From the NCBI RefSeq assembly GCF_963169125.1, contig NC_084798.1, forward strand, positions 168,731,980-168,795,979: 64,000 nucleotides of DNA, read 5' to 3'. The notes under the pieces were generated by a model. That model had not been told where the DNA came from. It did not search any database and saw nothing but the letters and a program-made list of their open reading frames with translations. Positions 11,967 to 24,427 of the stretch are shown here, piece by piece. The DNA is from Humulus lupulus (lineage: Eukaryota > Streptophyta > Magnoliopsida > Rosales > Cannabaceae). The stretch's first letter is position 1; each line of letters opens with the position of its first letter. Position numbers and translations under genes: made by a program.

Positions 11967-12992
11967 TGTTATATTATTTCATATAAAATAATATTAGATT
12001 AAATAATGTGACAAAATGTGATTTGTCACACCTTGTAACATATTATTGAGAGTCACAACAAATAAGACACATGTGTGTGCCCAAATGTGACATATTTTGG
12101 AGTTACAAAATCAGTTACAAATTTGTAACTCCCAAATATTACCCAATAATGTGTATATTATATGTTACACATTTGAGATTGGATTTCACAAAGTCATGAT
12201 GATATATGACTGTTGGAGACATGTTTTTAACTCCCAATAGGTGTTTGGAGGTTACAAAATCATGTGGGAAAGGATTTGGGACGTTTTGGAAAAATGACTT
12301 TTTTGTGCTGAAAATGGCCTGTGGCCGCGGCCTGGGGGACAGAAGCTAGTGGCCACAGCCAATGAAAAGTCGTGGCCGCGGCCAGTGAGGCTGACAGCCT
12401 ATGTGAATTTTCAGTTTTTTCCAAATTGAACGGTTCTAACATCCCAAATAACTCCCAAATCTCCATTTTAATTCCATAAACATCCAATTAAACATTGGTA
12501 ACATCCATGAGGGTTGGTGGAATTTGAAATTCAAAGGGGTATCTCAAACTCTATAAATAGGAGCCTAATGCTCACTTGTAAGACACACCATTTTGCATCC
12601 ACAAAGCACTTGGCTGAAAAATACACCTTGACGCTTGATAATTCCTGAAAGCTGTTTCCTAGAGAGATCCCTTAGTGCTTAGAGAATAGGGAGAAATAAG
12701 CTTTTGGACAAAGGTCTTGAACCTTGTTCAAGTTGGTGATCCCCACTACTCTACACTTTGGTTGTGTGAGAGTTTGTTTGTGTTTTCATTCTTTTGTTCT
12801 TCTTATTTACTTGTATTATTATAGTATTGAGTTTGTAATCTTCTTCTTCTACATCTTTTTATTTACTTGTATTTTGGGCAATTGAGTTGTAATACTTATT
12901 TAATCAATATTATCTTGTCCATTGTATTTTTGCATAGAGTTGTATTTGGTTTTTCCATAATTCCATTGAGCAATAATATATATTCTCTAACA
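11967..12992 (+). repeat. Element C, 3' LTR
   Basis: It starts TGTTATATTATTTC right after the purine tract and ends CTCTAACA before target duplication ACAAG. Confidence 0.92.
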
Positions 12993-15900
12993 ACAAGGTC
13001 TTCCCAGTAACATATATGATTTTTGTCTGGGAGACATATGCATAATTAAAAAATTGCCACTACCCTACCCCATGAGGTTGTTTGGTGCAAGACTTGACTA
13101 ATTATCAAGCACCAATGCATGCTCACTTACAAAATGGCCCCATGTGGGTGTGCCAAAGTGGCAGCACGCCACACAGCGCGCCCCCTGAACCCAAAAATCC
13201 TAACTATTTCATCAAAAGTCCCTTGAAACCCTGAACCAAACCTAGAATTGAGTCTAGGATTCTTAACCACACAACCTAGGCATTATAATCACCCAAAGAC
13301 CAACCCCAAATCTCACCTTAATTCAGCAATTAAAGATAACATTAAAACCCAGCCAACAATCGAAACTTATCATAGAATTTACAGTAAAAACCAGGTTGTG
13401 GAACTTACCTCAGAAGTGATTTGATCCTTCAGCTAATCCTTTGCTTGCTCCCAGCTTAATCTCCCAAATTCCCATCTCAATTCCAAGCTCTTCCTCAAGT
13501 ATTTCCCTAAGCTTCCAAGCACTCCAAAGGGAGAGAGAGATAACGTGTAGGGGAGAGAGAGTGTGTGTGTGTGTATTTGCCTGATGCTTCTAGCTAACCT
13601 CTGAAGCCTTTCCTAAAGGGCAAAACGGTCATTTCCCCCGTTTCTCGCTAATTCCTCGAGCCACCCAACAAGTTCCCAATAATCCCGACATACCCAACTA
13701 ATTACCAAATAATTGCCCATTACTCGATAAATCCCCAAATATTCACTAAGTTCCCAGAATACCCCTAGGCTCACCCTGAGCCGGGTATTAAATCCCGCTG
13801 TGACTATTCCGCTAATCCGCTCACTAGGATCGCCTAGTGCTGAGTACTTCTAATATATCCACATAGTAATGTGGTCTCAATCATTTACACACATATAATC
13901 ACATTTATGCCCGCAATGGGCCAATATTACAAATATGCCCTTATTATCAATGCATATTTAATACACATAAACATGCATTTAAATCCATATTATCATATAA
14001 ATCATGTATGCCTGCCATGTAGTCACACATTTATTCAATTAATTTAACATGTATATCCCATTATGCTCTCCAGGTACTTAACCTTAATAGTAAATTCAGG
14101 TCGTTACAACTATCCCCTCCTTATTGAAACTTCGTCCTCGAAATTTATCCAATCATCTTGGGATACCAATCCCTCAAATCTGACTATAGCCACATATTAT
14201 AGTCCTTTACCTTTTTATCCCTTAGTAACACTCTCACTAGAGTGACAATCTTATTTTATAAGACTTTTTCTTCTTTACCATAATTTCATTAGCTTTTCCT
14301 TGCATAATAAATCCCAGTGAAATCCTAGGGTCTCCTCACCCCATCAGTGGTAAAACTTAACACTTCTTTCCTCGGTGTTGGCACCAGTAACATCTTATGA
14401 GCCACCACCCATACCAGGGTAAGGCTAATCGGTAGGCCCTTGACCTAGTCCTTGGTAAGATCTCGGAAGTCTATTAAATCGGGAGTCAAACTCCTCTTTC
14501 TTCCCCAAAATATATTATCCTTTCTAGTCCACAATACTTGGAGAAACACAAAGTCTCCCATCCTAGAACTCCGTATTCCCATGCTTGAAACTTGCAAACT
14601 CTTATGTCCTTTTAAATTGGCAGACACTTCTGCCCTAACAATCCTAATAACTTCATTAGTCCCTTAGACCAATTCTGAACCACCATACTTCCTGTCTCTC
14701 ATTTCATTACTTGGAACAAGTACTTCTCGCTCCCTATATCACTGTATCTTATTTAGAGTCACCCTAGCCGTTGACCAACATTCACCACTGTGACTATTCA
14801 ATCAAGGGACCATACTTATCTCAATGCCCCAAATACTTACACATTCAATGTACAATTCTTAAAGTATGAATCATTCCTTCAGATTGTCAGTCTATCTGAA
14901 GGTAACCAATAATTCTAAGTCTCAACCTTATATGTATTTCCCCTTACAATCCCTTTTCCAGAACATGGAAAATAAAGGGTCTCAGTCTGACACCATCGAC
15001 TTCAGTGTCCCACAGAGACATACGGTCTCCCTTCACCCATAAGCATTATTGTGATACCCGTTCACACGAACCGAAGTGTGCTAACTCAATCTGTCAAGTC
15101 CCAAATTTTCGTATCCACTCATCTTACTTGCAGTCTAATGTAATCTACCCTTACGGTCCACAACTATACCCTTTTGCCTTCCAATATACAAATTTTAGAT
15201 CTTAACATCCGTTCAAATTTTATGGATACAACAATTATAAGGAGATAGCATAAGACTCATCTAGAATCTCTACCTCAATGCCAGGTTCCATCAGATCACT
15301 TTTCCGATGCTCATACCTTAACTTGTTTATACTAAAATGGTAGGATTATGAACCATTCCTTCAAGATCTTCTCTCTATATTTCATTGTTCATAGAGGTAT
15401 ATCTTCCAACTATCAACTGCAGGTTCTATACCAATCTTGGTCACTACCTTGTCTAACTTTACTATATTCCGTGGTGTCTTATCAAAGTGGCACAAACATT
15501 TCCAACTCAAGATGTCAGCTTCCATGTTAATTTTTCTCTATGCAACCAATGATTTCCAATGTGAATCACCCATTAGTTCCCACTAGGGACTTGGTCTCAA
15601 GGTTATTCCTTTATGGGTGACCAAACATTTTAACTCTTTATACTAGTGCACACACTACTATTCCATAGGCGTCGTCAGCGCACCCTAACCGTGGCTATCT
15701 GGCATTACTATCAACCTAAAGCCTCGTGTAGAACATTTGTGTTCTTATCCCTTCATCTACCATGAAGCACAAATAACCATCATTTTCAGTCTACACATGG
15801 GCGCATCCTAGTCTTCGACGCACCACCCTATAGTTTCATGTCTTAAGAAAAGACAATATCCATCGTGTCATCCTCCCATATCAGTCCATTGCATACATAT

Positions 15901-17560
15901 TCTAATACCATAGTGTGCTAACCAACCTTTATTCTATCCTCTAAAAATCCAGTACAAAACTATCCATCCAGACCATCTTTAGGTTCTTGTGTTACCTCAA
16001 TCTAGGGTATGGATGTCTTTGAAGATGCTTCAAGTAATTGCTAACAGATCTTACCGGTCTCACTATACTTCTAACTGCTCAGGCGTTCTTTCAGCAATTC
16101 CTTTGTGGTTTCTAATTGAATTTCTTCATACATGATCCTATCACTCCCCATAACGTGACCTTGAATATCCTTGGAGAAATCAGAGCTTACTCTTTCTGGA
16201 ACCTAACATGTAACTCAGCTTCCTTAGTCTTGGTACTATCAATGAAGTTGTCATTCATGTTCTACTTCTAACTGGGAGTAGACTGTAACATCCCTAATCA
16301 CTCTGAATATGGCTTGTCCATGTCATTCCTGTACTCTCTGCTTGTCAACTTACCACTGTCATTGAAGCATTAGTTAGTTAAGAACCTTCACTAAAAATCT
16401 ATCACATCCTACTTAGTGCAAGAAGCAATTCTTGAAATGTCTATTCCTTTGATCCTCATCTGGTAATAACAAAATCGAGGGTCAATTCCTGAGAGCATTG
16501 TCCTACCTTTCAATTGAGAAATTGAACCCTTCATTCTTAACAAGTGGTGTCGACGTGTCCCATGATGAGATGCTCCGTCTGATCAATCCTCAAATCAAAT
16601 ACTTCTTCAACTAGACCTTTAATTCTTTCTACTGAGCTAATGTCGTTGTTCATGATGTCCTTGATACCGATTCTATTCATACCTTAATCCCGTAGCATAC
16701 TCAACAATTCTTTGTGCACCCATTTGAAACCTTACTGGCCAATCAAGTTTTCATTTGTCTAACTAATATATTCCAAGTGGTACCTACCACAATATCTAGG
16801 CATCCCGTAGACGCAACCGGGTCATTTCCTTTTAAACCTAGAAGTCACCATCACTTCTTATAATCCAAGGTTGTCCCTTATTTAGCAGATTAATCCATAC
16901 TCAGAATCGTATCAAAATCCTCATATGACGTACCCAATCAATTCTACTGTAAACCTTTACAAATAGTACTTTAACCCTTCTCCAGGAAGTAACCAATTTT
17001 CTGGCAAGCACTAAAATCTCAAGCTCCGTGGCATAACAACCATGAAGCATGTGCCCAATATCTATGTCTCTCCTAGGAGATATGTAGCACCGAACCCATT
17101 CAGCTCAATATATAACAAGGAACGAGAAATAGGGAGCCAACCGGTCGCCTCCGAGGGACTAGCCTCGGGCTCTGGCTGTATCAAGGCGGACCAATTCCCT
17201 TTCATTAAACTCGGGAAATCCTTCTTGAAGTGCCCAACCATTCCACATAGAAATCATGCCTTCACTTGATGATATCCCAAATGGCATCTCCTGCACCTGA
17301 CGCATGCTAGATAACTTCACCAGGTCTCAGTGCCGCCCTGGTGGCCATCCTGTAAACTATAACTCCCTCCTGTCTAGACCAAGAGTAGTAGAACTATCAC
17401 GGGTCCTTCTTTTCTGGCTACTAGGCATCTACCCCTACCTGATCCCGCAAATGGGGATACTGTTGCCTGAGTTGCATGCCCTATGACACTCCCACTCCAT
17501 ATCTCATCTCTTGCACCTTCTATAACGAGGCCTTCCCTATTGCTCGAGCATATATAGAAG

Positions 17561-17750
17561 TCTAATGCACTAGAGCATTCCTAATGCTCTGGGCCATTCC
17601 AGAGTTCAGTCCTCAAATGAATTGTTCCTTCTGGGCCACATCCGTTGGTACCAAATCAAAAGTGGATCTGGCCAACCCATCAAGTTCATTGACATATTCT
17701 GCCACTGTCTTACTATCCTGAACCAAGTTCATAAACTCATGGGTGTTTGC
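17561..17750 (-). pseudogene. Element A gag remnant
   Basis: Minus-strand translation gives HEFMNLVQDSKTV, EYVNELDGLARSTFDLVP and, after an in-frame TGA, GLNSGMAQSIRNAL. This is the capsid helix region typical of Ty3/gypsy gag (E-Y-x-x-x-F/L-x-x-L-x-x-x-A and a following GL-x-x-x-M/I). More gag-like sequence continues to about 18200 with further breaks. Confidence 0.8.
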
Positions 17751-18620
17751 AGTTCAGACTGCGTCACAGTAGTCTCTTTTTTCAAACAACTGTCTGAATT
17801 CCTCCCAACCCACCATAACAACATACTAAGTACGGGGTACTACTTCCCATAACGTATGGGCATCATCCTGCCGCACACGCGTGGCAAAACTACTCTATCA
17901 TGGCCTACAACTCTCATATCATCGAGGATGGAGCTAATCAAGCCCATTTACTGATAAGTTCTGAACAGACCCATACCTCCCTCAAAAACTGGAGGATAAT
18001 GCTTCTAGAGTCTTTCATACAATCACTCTTATCTGTTTCCACCCTCATGTTGAACCAACACTTGTGCCATTGCTGTCAGGATATACGAAGCAGTGTTCCC
18101 CGACAAAACTCGTTGTCTCAACCATCTAATTTCCTCACTTTGATTTGGCAGTCTTGCTTGCATACCAGCAAACATCTGCTGCGAATTCCAGGGGTAGATG
18201 GAGGGTTCTGACCCTAACTATCATCTCCAACCCCCATACTAACGATACCAGATCGAGTTGACCATCTTGAATACATAATTTTTGAATCAGTCTGTAGTCA
18301 ATGACTTAACCCCTCAGCCCTGATATTCATATCTAGAATGATCCCACAGGCAAGTCCAAACAATCATAATAATCACTCACATAATATGCATATCAAGGAG
18401 AAATCTATAGTGTTCATGCATCAATTATCAAATCCCATTTCAACCAAATATATTCGTACACATCATGATCTCTACACTACCATGCAGATAAGGCACAAAG
18501 GTTCAGTTTAAAAAATTAACCACATAATCATGTCATTAGATACCTAACCATGAGTCGAGCTTATCTTTAGCAGCGATTGTAAACACCCATCTAGTCTTTA
18601 GGAACCCTTAAACCTAGACC

Positions 18621-18632
18621 GCTCTGATACCA
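18621..18632 (-). promoter_or_regulatory. Element A primer-binding site (tRNA-iMet type)
   Basis: In sense it reads TGGTATCAGAGC, a 12-base match to the initiator-methionine primer site common in plant LTR elements. It lies three bases inside the 5' LTR. Confidence 0.9.
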
Positions 18633-18635
18633 AGT

Positions 18636-20774
18636 TGTAACGACCTGGTTAATCAAGACAGTTACACTGTGTAATTAAAATAGTGCCTAGCTCGCTAAGC
18701 AAGTCATTTGAACTTAAATGTGTAGTTAAAGACTAAGTCAAGGTCAGGTATTAAAAGATTTGGTCAAGAAAATGATTATTTTTCATTAAAATATTAAGTT
18801 TATACATGGGATCCCAAAATCAGTTTACAGACTTGTAAAAGACAAATAGAATACAACTTATTCGGCCTAAGCAGCAAAATAGAGTTTAACCTTAGTTCGT
18901 CCCAAGCTATCCTGACCATGGCAATCGAGCAGGCTACATATGTACACACCGCCCCTGAAGCACTTCAACTCATGGCTGGTCCTACTATTCCTTTCCCTTA
19001 CCTGCACTACGTAGCACCTGTGAGCTAAGGCCGAACAAGAAAACTTAAACTTGCATGCACAACTAGGCAACAGTATAAAGGCAATAAACATATATCATTA
19101 GATTCAATTAAAAATATAATATAAGTAACCAACCAACAATGATATTCAGCTCAGTCAAATACGTAAATGACACTCATCAATCAATAGAAATAATTAAGTG
19201 TGAACCACACTTTTTTTTATGGTATAATATCCAGGCCCGACGCCCTTAGGCTGAGTCCCGTGGTCTCTTAGCCGACCCCGACACCCTTAGGTCATGCTGT
19301 GTTCTTCACACTTGCTATGGGCCCCTGGCACCCTTAGGCCGGTCTGCAAACAGATATAATCACAAAAGCACAATCCATAACAAGTAATTAATGGTAGCAT
19401 ATACAAGCATGCCAATCCAGATATTCTCAGCAGCAAATATGTTCATATTCATATCATATTCATTAACTGGGGTTTAAGCCCCACTCACAACATGGGTGCA
19501 GTTTTCTTACCTCAATTCCCAAGCAACTAGCGTATGGCAGCCCCGAGCACAATCCCTAATCCTGAGCCCTTGCGGTATAGCCTAGTCACAATGCGATAAT
19601 TGATAGCCATTAAAATCCTAAACCAATTAAAAGCTTTGGAATAATATATCAGCCTCCAGGACCTCGAGTTCTACTAAACTAGGTAGTAAAATTCACCTAG
19701 ATTTAAGTTCCCAGGCTAACAAGACTGGTTTGGCTAAGTTCCCTATGCGGGCCGCAACCTGGCCCTAAGGGCCGTGGTGCGCCCCAAGTCAGAGGAGCCA
19801 GGACCAACCCCTACAGGCACACAAGCAGCGACTTGCCCATTTAGGGCCGCAGCGCGCTCATGAGATAGCAAGCCCCCAGGGCTTCTGGGGTCACACGTGC
19901 TGCGACGCAATTATACCTAACATTAAGACCCAGCCAACAATCCAAAATTATCATAGAATTTACAGTAAAAAAACAGCTTGTGGAACTTACCTTAGAAGTG
20001 ATTTGATCCTTCAGCTAATCCTTTGCTTCCTCCTAGTTTAATCTCCCGAATTCCCAGCTCAATTCCAAGCTCTTCCTCAAGGATTTCTCTAAGCTTCAAA
20101 GCACTCCAATGGGAGAGAAAGAGAACGTGTAGGAGAGAGAGAGAGTGTGTTTGTTTTCCTGATGCTTCTAGCTAACCTTTGAAGCCTTTCCTATCTATAT
20201 CCTCCAACATAAAGACCAAAATGCCCTAAGTGAAAGACTCAGCCCTTTATTGCCCATAAGAGTAAAACTGTCATTTTCCCCATTTCCCGCTAATTCCTCG
20301 AGTCATCCAACAAGTTCCCAATTAATCCCGATATACCAAACTAATTACGAAATAATTGCCCGTTACTCGATAGATCCCCAAATATTCACTAAGTTCCCAT
20401 AATACCCCTAGGCTCACCCCGAGCCGGGTATTAAACTCCACTGTGACTATTCTGCTAATCCGCTCACTAGGATCTCTTCAAGCCGAGTATTGTTAATTTA
20501 TCCACATAGTAATGTGATCTCAATCATTTACACACATATAATCACATTTATGTCCACAACGAGCTAATATTACAAATATGCCCTTATTATCAAGAATGGG
20601 TTCACATGCATATTTAATACACATAAACATGCATTTAAATCTATATTATTATATAAATCATGTATGCCACGTAGTCACACATTTATTCAATTAATTCAAC
20701 ATGTATATCACATTATGCCCTCCAGGCACTGTAATCAAGATACGTAGCCTTAATTGTAAATTTGGGTCGCTACA
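18636..20774 (-). repeat. Element A, 5' LTR (right)
   Basis: 2139 bp, TGTAACGACCTGG...GGTCGCTACA. On the minus strand it holds AGGTAAG at 19502-19513 and GAGGTAAG near 19986-19995, GC-rich words at 19745-19910 and a degenerate triplicate near 19230-19345. Confidence 0.92.
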
Positions 20775-23700
20775 CCACGTGTGCATGGGCCATGCACACG
20801 TGACACATGTTGCACCACATTATAAACATTCAATAATTTCACATAAAATCTTAAAAGAATAACCCCAATTCTACTGAGTATTCCTCAATGGTTACAAAAC
20901 AAGAACCATGAACTTAATTAAATGACGTATATTTGAACGTAAAACTTACCTTGCATGTATCATGCATACGTGGGAGGGATCTTAAAATGCGTTTTGGAGT
21001 TGGTAGATTATACTTTTTGTTTTAGCGTCACTTCCTTAAAATTCAGCAAGAATTAGTTTACCAACTTATTAATGTTATGATATCATCTCTTTGGATCATA
21101 AGGTTCCATTCTAGATTTTAATTTCACAAATATTTTATTTAACAAGCCATTTAGTTATATTTGCATAAAAATAATAAAATCTCATTTATTATTTAAATAA
21201 AAATAAAAATGACAACACTTTTCTATTTCCCACAAAATAATTACGTTTGACAAAATTAGTTAATTTCATAAAATACTCTTATTCATTCTATCATAGTTAC
21301 TTAGTTAATAAATAAAATAGAAACAAATTAGGCTTGTAACAAGTGAAACCTCAAGGTCACGAAATTTTCATTAAGTCACAATTACATGTAAGTTGGGAAA
21401 ATGCTAACTAAATAATGGTCATCTTTTAGAAAATAATTTTACTTAATTATTTTGTAAACAAATTATTCATAATTATTTATGAGAAAATACACATCCTAAG
21501 TATGGAAAAAAAATCATATTTTTCATGTATAAACTTTGAAGCATAAATTATTAAAACATGTATTTGATATCTTTTAATTAAAAGAGATTTTCCATATAGT
21601 TAAGTAAAAACCAGTAAGCATAATATCACATAAATTTTTTGGCATGAATTTTTAAAACATATTTTTTGTATCCTATTAATTAAAAGCAATTTACCATATT
21701 ACAATGCAAAATTCAGCAATCAAGATACACCAATTATTCACAATTTTTCTATCAAACAAAATTCTAGTCATATTTAAAAAAAAAAAAAAATCTCAACTTT
21801 TAAACACTAAAAATCAGCATACATCTTATTAAGAAAAATACAATATTCATGTATGAAAATCACTATTTACTAGTGCTAGTTTTAAAATATGAATTTTGAT
21901 ACATAATTTGCTTCCTCTCTTAATTTATTTGCAAATTGCCATAAAATATAAAATAAAATCAGTAAGCATAAATTATATAAAAGGAATGCTCATATTCATT
22001 TTAACTGCAAAACCTAGCATGTCTCTATAATTTTTATGCATTTCAATATTACAATTAGCATGCAACAAATAATTTAATCATTTCAAAATCATAAACCCCA
22101 AAAAGAGATGCCTTGGATGAGGTATTCTAACAATCATAAATGAAAATGCAAACCAAATTAAAATATTACTACCATGGGTCCTAACTCAAACATACACCTT
22201 AGTATTTTCAAGACCAAAGCATTACAATATAGTCAACATTAAACTCAAATATATATTATTATAATATCAATTGAAATTGTAAGATGCTCATAATCTAAAT
22301 AAAACAAAGGAACCTAATGCGTAATATATGCCATGATCGAGATACACATGTAGTGTTCAATAGCAATGTTTATCATCCAAACTCATCATGCTTCTTTATT
22401 CAATACATCAAGAGAATTAGTACCAATAACATGGATAGGCCCAAACATGCATAGTGCCAATAAAAATATATACCACAAAACTTGTCATGCTTCTATTTCG
22501 AAAAAAAAATATAACCACACAATTAATCAATACGTGTGCTATGCATAAGAACCCTAGTCTAGGCTCAACCAAAATCACTTCATCAATCCACAAACAAAAT
22601 ATTAGAAAATTCTACATGCATCATCTAGTCATATGAAAACATCAAACAAATAAAAGTCAAATTATACAAGAAATCTAACACATCTAATACAACATTTACA
22701 TAGGTGAACCCAAGATCAATATAACACCAAAACAAGACCCTTCCTCACCTTGAGTACAAAATAAATGTGTAAACATAAGGGCCTCTCCTTTTGATTGCTA
22801 GCTCCAACACCATTGTATGATCACCAAACCATTAGACCAACCCAAAACCTAATTTCCATCAATTAAACATAAGAAATCAAAAGAAAATATTACCCTTGTA
22901 TGTATAGGTCGATTATCTATCCGAAACCATCTCTAGATCCTTGTGAAATTAAACCTATCACCACCATTGCATCCCAAAATACATAGAATCAAGAGGAAGG
23001 AGGAGAAGTAGAGGAAAACTATGAATCTTAAAGCTTACCTTAGGGATTTCGAAGCCCTCTATTCTCTCCCTCTTCCTTTCTTTCTTTTGCAAGTTCTCTC
23101 GCTCTTCCTTTGTTTCTTTCTCAAGCTCTCTTTCTCTTCCTTTCTTTCTTTAGATGGGCGATTACGATTTCTAAAAAGTTTTAGATAATTTCATTAGCTT
23201 TCTAACGATTCAAACTATGCCTAAATCTGAGATCTATATGGAAAGTGATTACTATTTTACTGAGGCTAGGTCCAAAGTTACGGGAACTAAAAGGAAAAAG
23301 GCACTCCCTTCTTAACATTTGTTTCCCATTTCTCACTAGTGTGAACACAAGCCTTCTAGAAAATCCCCTTTTTATTTCTCCAATTTTTTCTTTTTCTTTA
23401 TTAATAAAATTAATTAGTGGAGAATAAAAATTACCATGCATGTAAACTAATTCATGCTCACCGTGCATACCATGCACATGCACACACACAAGTGCTAAGG
23501 TGCATTTCTATTAACCATGCACATTGGTGCACACAACCAAAACTCAAGTACTAACAAATTAAAACAATTAAATAAAAAAATTAACAATTTTAATTTACAT
23601 ATTTTCTACCAAACAATTTAAATACAATTAACACTTAACAATTATAAATTCAAAATTAAGCACACAAATTAATAAAGTGAAAAAAAATTTGGTGCGCAAC

Positions 23701-24344
23701 ATATTCTTAAAGAATAAAAAACTACAAAGATTAAAGCGTACCTAGGATTTCGAAATGCTGGCCTCCTTCTCCTTCCCCTCTTTCTTTCTCTTTTTCGTTC
23801 CCTTCTCCCTCTCTTTCTCTCCAAGTCTTGGCAGCCAACAAAATAGGTCTCCAAGGCTTACATTTTCTTCTATTTATAACCCCTAGTAACCAAACCCTAA
23901 GAAAAGAAACCAAGTGTGAAAGTTGTAATCCTATCCCACCAAATAAGCGTAATTCCACCATGTCCTCTCTTCACACCTAACTTAAACCATGTCCAAATGT
24001 GTACATAAGCCAATAGATAAGTCTTGTCATCTTATCCAAAAAGATGACAACTGACATTCTTTTCCCTTTTTAATTTCTTAATTTTAAAAAATAAAACAGA
24101 TATCCACACACACACATAAAAGTTTGGCACACACATTTAATAAAAAAAATGTAACCTATTCTAATCACATAATTTGTCATGCCCAATAAAATGTAATACT
24201 AATAATTAAACAAACATTACACAATAAATGAATAAATCCTAATTAACACAAAACAATAATTCAAATATTTTCTAAAAATCAAACAATTAATCTAAAGAAT
24301 AAGAATTAAATAAATATGATAAAGTAAAAATTTGGATCACTACA
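20775..24344. other. LTR-like non-coding sequence (right part of the element split by A)
   Basis: AT-rich DNA with no gene. It begins with a 27-bp palindrome, has CT-rich tracts near 23045-23150 and 23755-23825, and two related blocks with GCTTACCTTAGGGATTTCG (about 23032) and GCGTACCTAGGATTTCG (about 23737). It ends in TTTGGATCACTACA, the kind of end shown by the gypsy-type LTRs here. I infer an old minus-strand LTR joined to 1-1416; no purine tract or primer site follows, so this is weak. Confidence 0.35.
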
Positions 24345-24427
24345 AGAGAAAATTTATAATAATTTTATTTTTCTCATTTGTGAATTATGTGTCCAATGAA
24401 CACATCCCTTATATTTAAATATATTAT

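Larger units (their letters stand above)
8454..12992 (+). mobile_element. Element C: non-autonomous LTR retrotransposon without coding capacity
   Basis: Two highly similar LTRs (8454-9488, 1035 bp; 11967-12992, 1026 bp) begin TGTTATATT and end CTCTAACA. They enclose about 2.48 kb that lacks any gag or pol. A perfect 5-bp target duplication ACAAG (8449-8453 and 12993-12997) and a purine tract before the right LTR show it moved as an LTR retrotransposon, presumably using another element's proteins. One notable LTR difference is a 9-10-base deletion in the right copy near 12282. I saw no convincing primer-binding site after the left LTR. A third copy is the solo LTR at 36707. It fits the LARD-like class by structure; its helper family is unknown. 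Confidence 0.9.
2698..13173 (-). mobile_element. Element B: chromodomain Ty3/gypsy retrotransposon inserted in the LTR of A
   Basis: LTRs are 615 bp, TGTCACGGGC...CGCCACA. The 3' LTR is intact at 2698-3312; the 5' LTR is 8015-8453 plus 12998-13173, also 615 bp once element C is removed. About 30 mismatches counted by eye put LTR divergence near 5%. The minus-strand interior gives, in order, gag, protease, reverse transcriptase, RNase H, integrase and a C-terminal chromodomain, the chromovirus order. Every domain carries stops or frameshifts, so it is not autonomous. Flanks CGGTG (2693-2697) and CAGCG (13174-13178) are only a degenerate target duplication. The gag style suggests the Galadriel group, with low certainty. 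Confidence 0.92.
8015..13173 (-). repeat. Element B, 5' LTR, interrupted by element C
   Basis: The pieces are 8015-8453 and 12998-13173. Element C sits between ATACAAG and ACAAGGTCTTCCC, and the LTR text resumes exactly after one copy of ACAAG. Confidence 0.92.
1417..14108 (-). repeat. Element A, 3' LTR (left), interrupted by element B
   Basis: The two LTR pieces are 1417-2697 and about 13174-14108, roughly 2.2 kb together. They align with the right LTR, for example the stretch containing AACTTAAATGTGTAGTTAAAG at 1491 and 18711. A degenerate triplicate of a GACACCCTTAGG-like unit lies near 2010-2130 and GC-rich words (GGGCCGCG, GTCGCGACGC) at 2535-2697. A GT microsatellite sits at 13559-13575. 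Confidence 0.88.
14109..18635 (-). pseudogene. Element A internal region, decayed gag-pol
   Basis: About 4.5 kb between the LTRs. It starts at the purine tract (14109-14122, sense AAGGAGGGGATAGT) and ends at the primer-binding site (18621-18632). It is shorter than usual for a gypsy interior and full of stops, so deletions are likely. Only gag is readable with confidence. Protease, reverse transcriptase and integrase should lie at about 14150-17300 but no motif there is clear enough to place. Confidence 0.75.
1417..20774 (-). mobile_element. Element A: Ty3/gypsy LTR retrotransposon, degenerate, with nested insertions
   Basis: LTRs of about 2.1-2.2 kb start TGTAAC/TGTAAT and end TTACA/CTACA. 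The left LTR (1417-14108) is split by element B; the right one is 18636-20774. A 12-base match to the tRNA-iMet primer-binding site (TGGTATCAGAGC, minus strand) lies at 18621-18632 and a purine tract at 14109-14122, which fixes the minus orientation. Flanks are CCACA (1412-1416) and CCACG (20775-20779), a 5-bp target duplication with one change. The 4.5-kb interior keeps only decayed gag-pol remnants. The TGTAACG...GTTACA ends resemble Tekay/Del-type chromoviruses, which is an inference. Confidence 0.9.

Noticed and set aside
8625..12487. Small open stretches inside element C (8625-8858, 11594-11794, 12260-12487)
   Set aside because: Two are in LTRs at matching positions with different lengths, one is in the stop-rich interior. 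None resembles gag, pol or any known protein.
18621..18632. A tRNA gene at the TGGTATCAGAGC motif
   Set aside because: Only the 12-base primer-binding complement is present, next to an LTR; no cloverleaf can be drawn.
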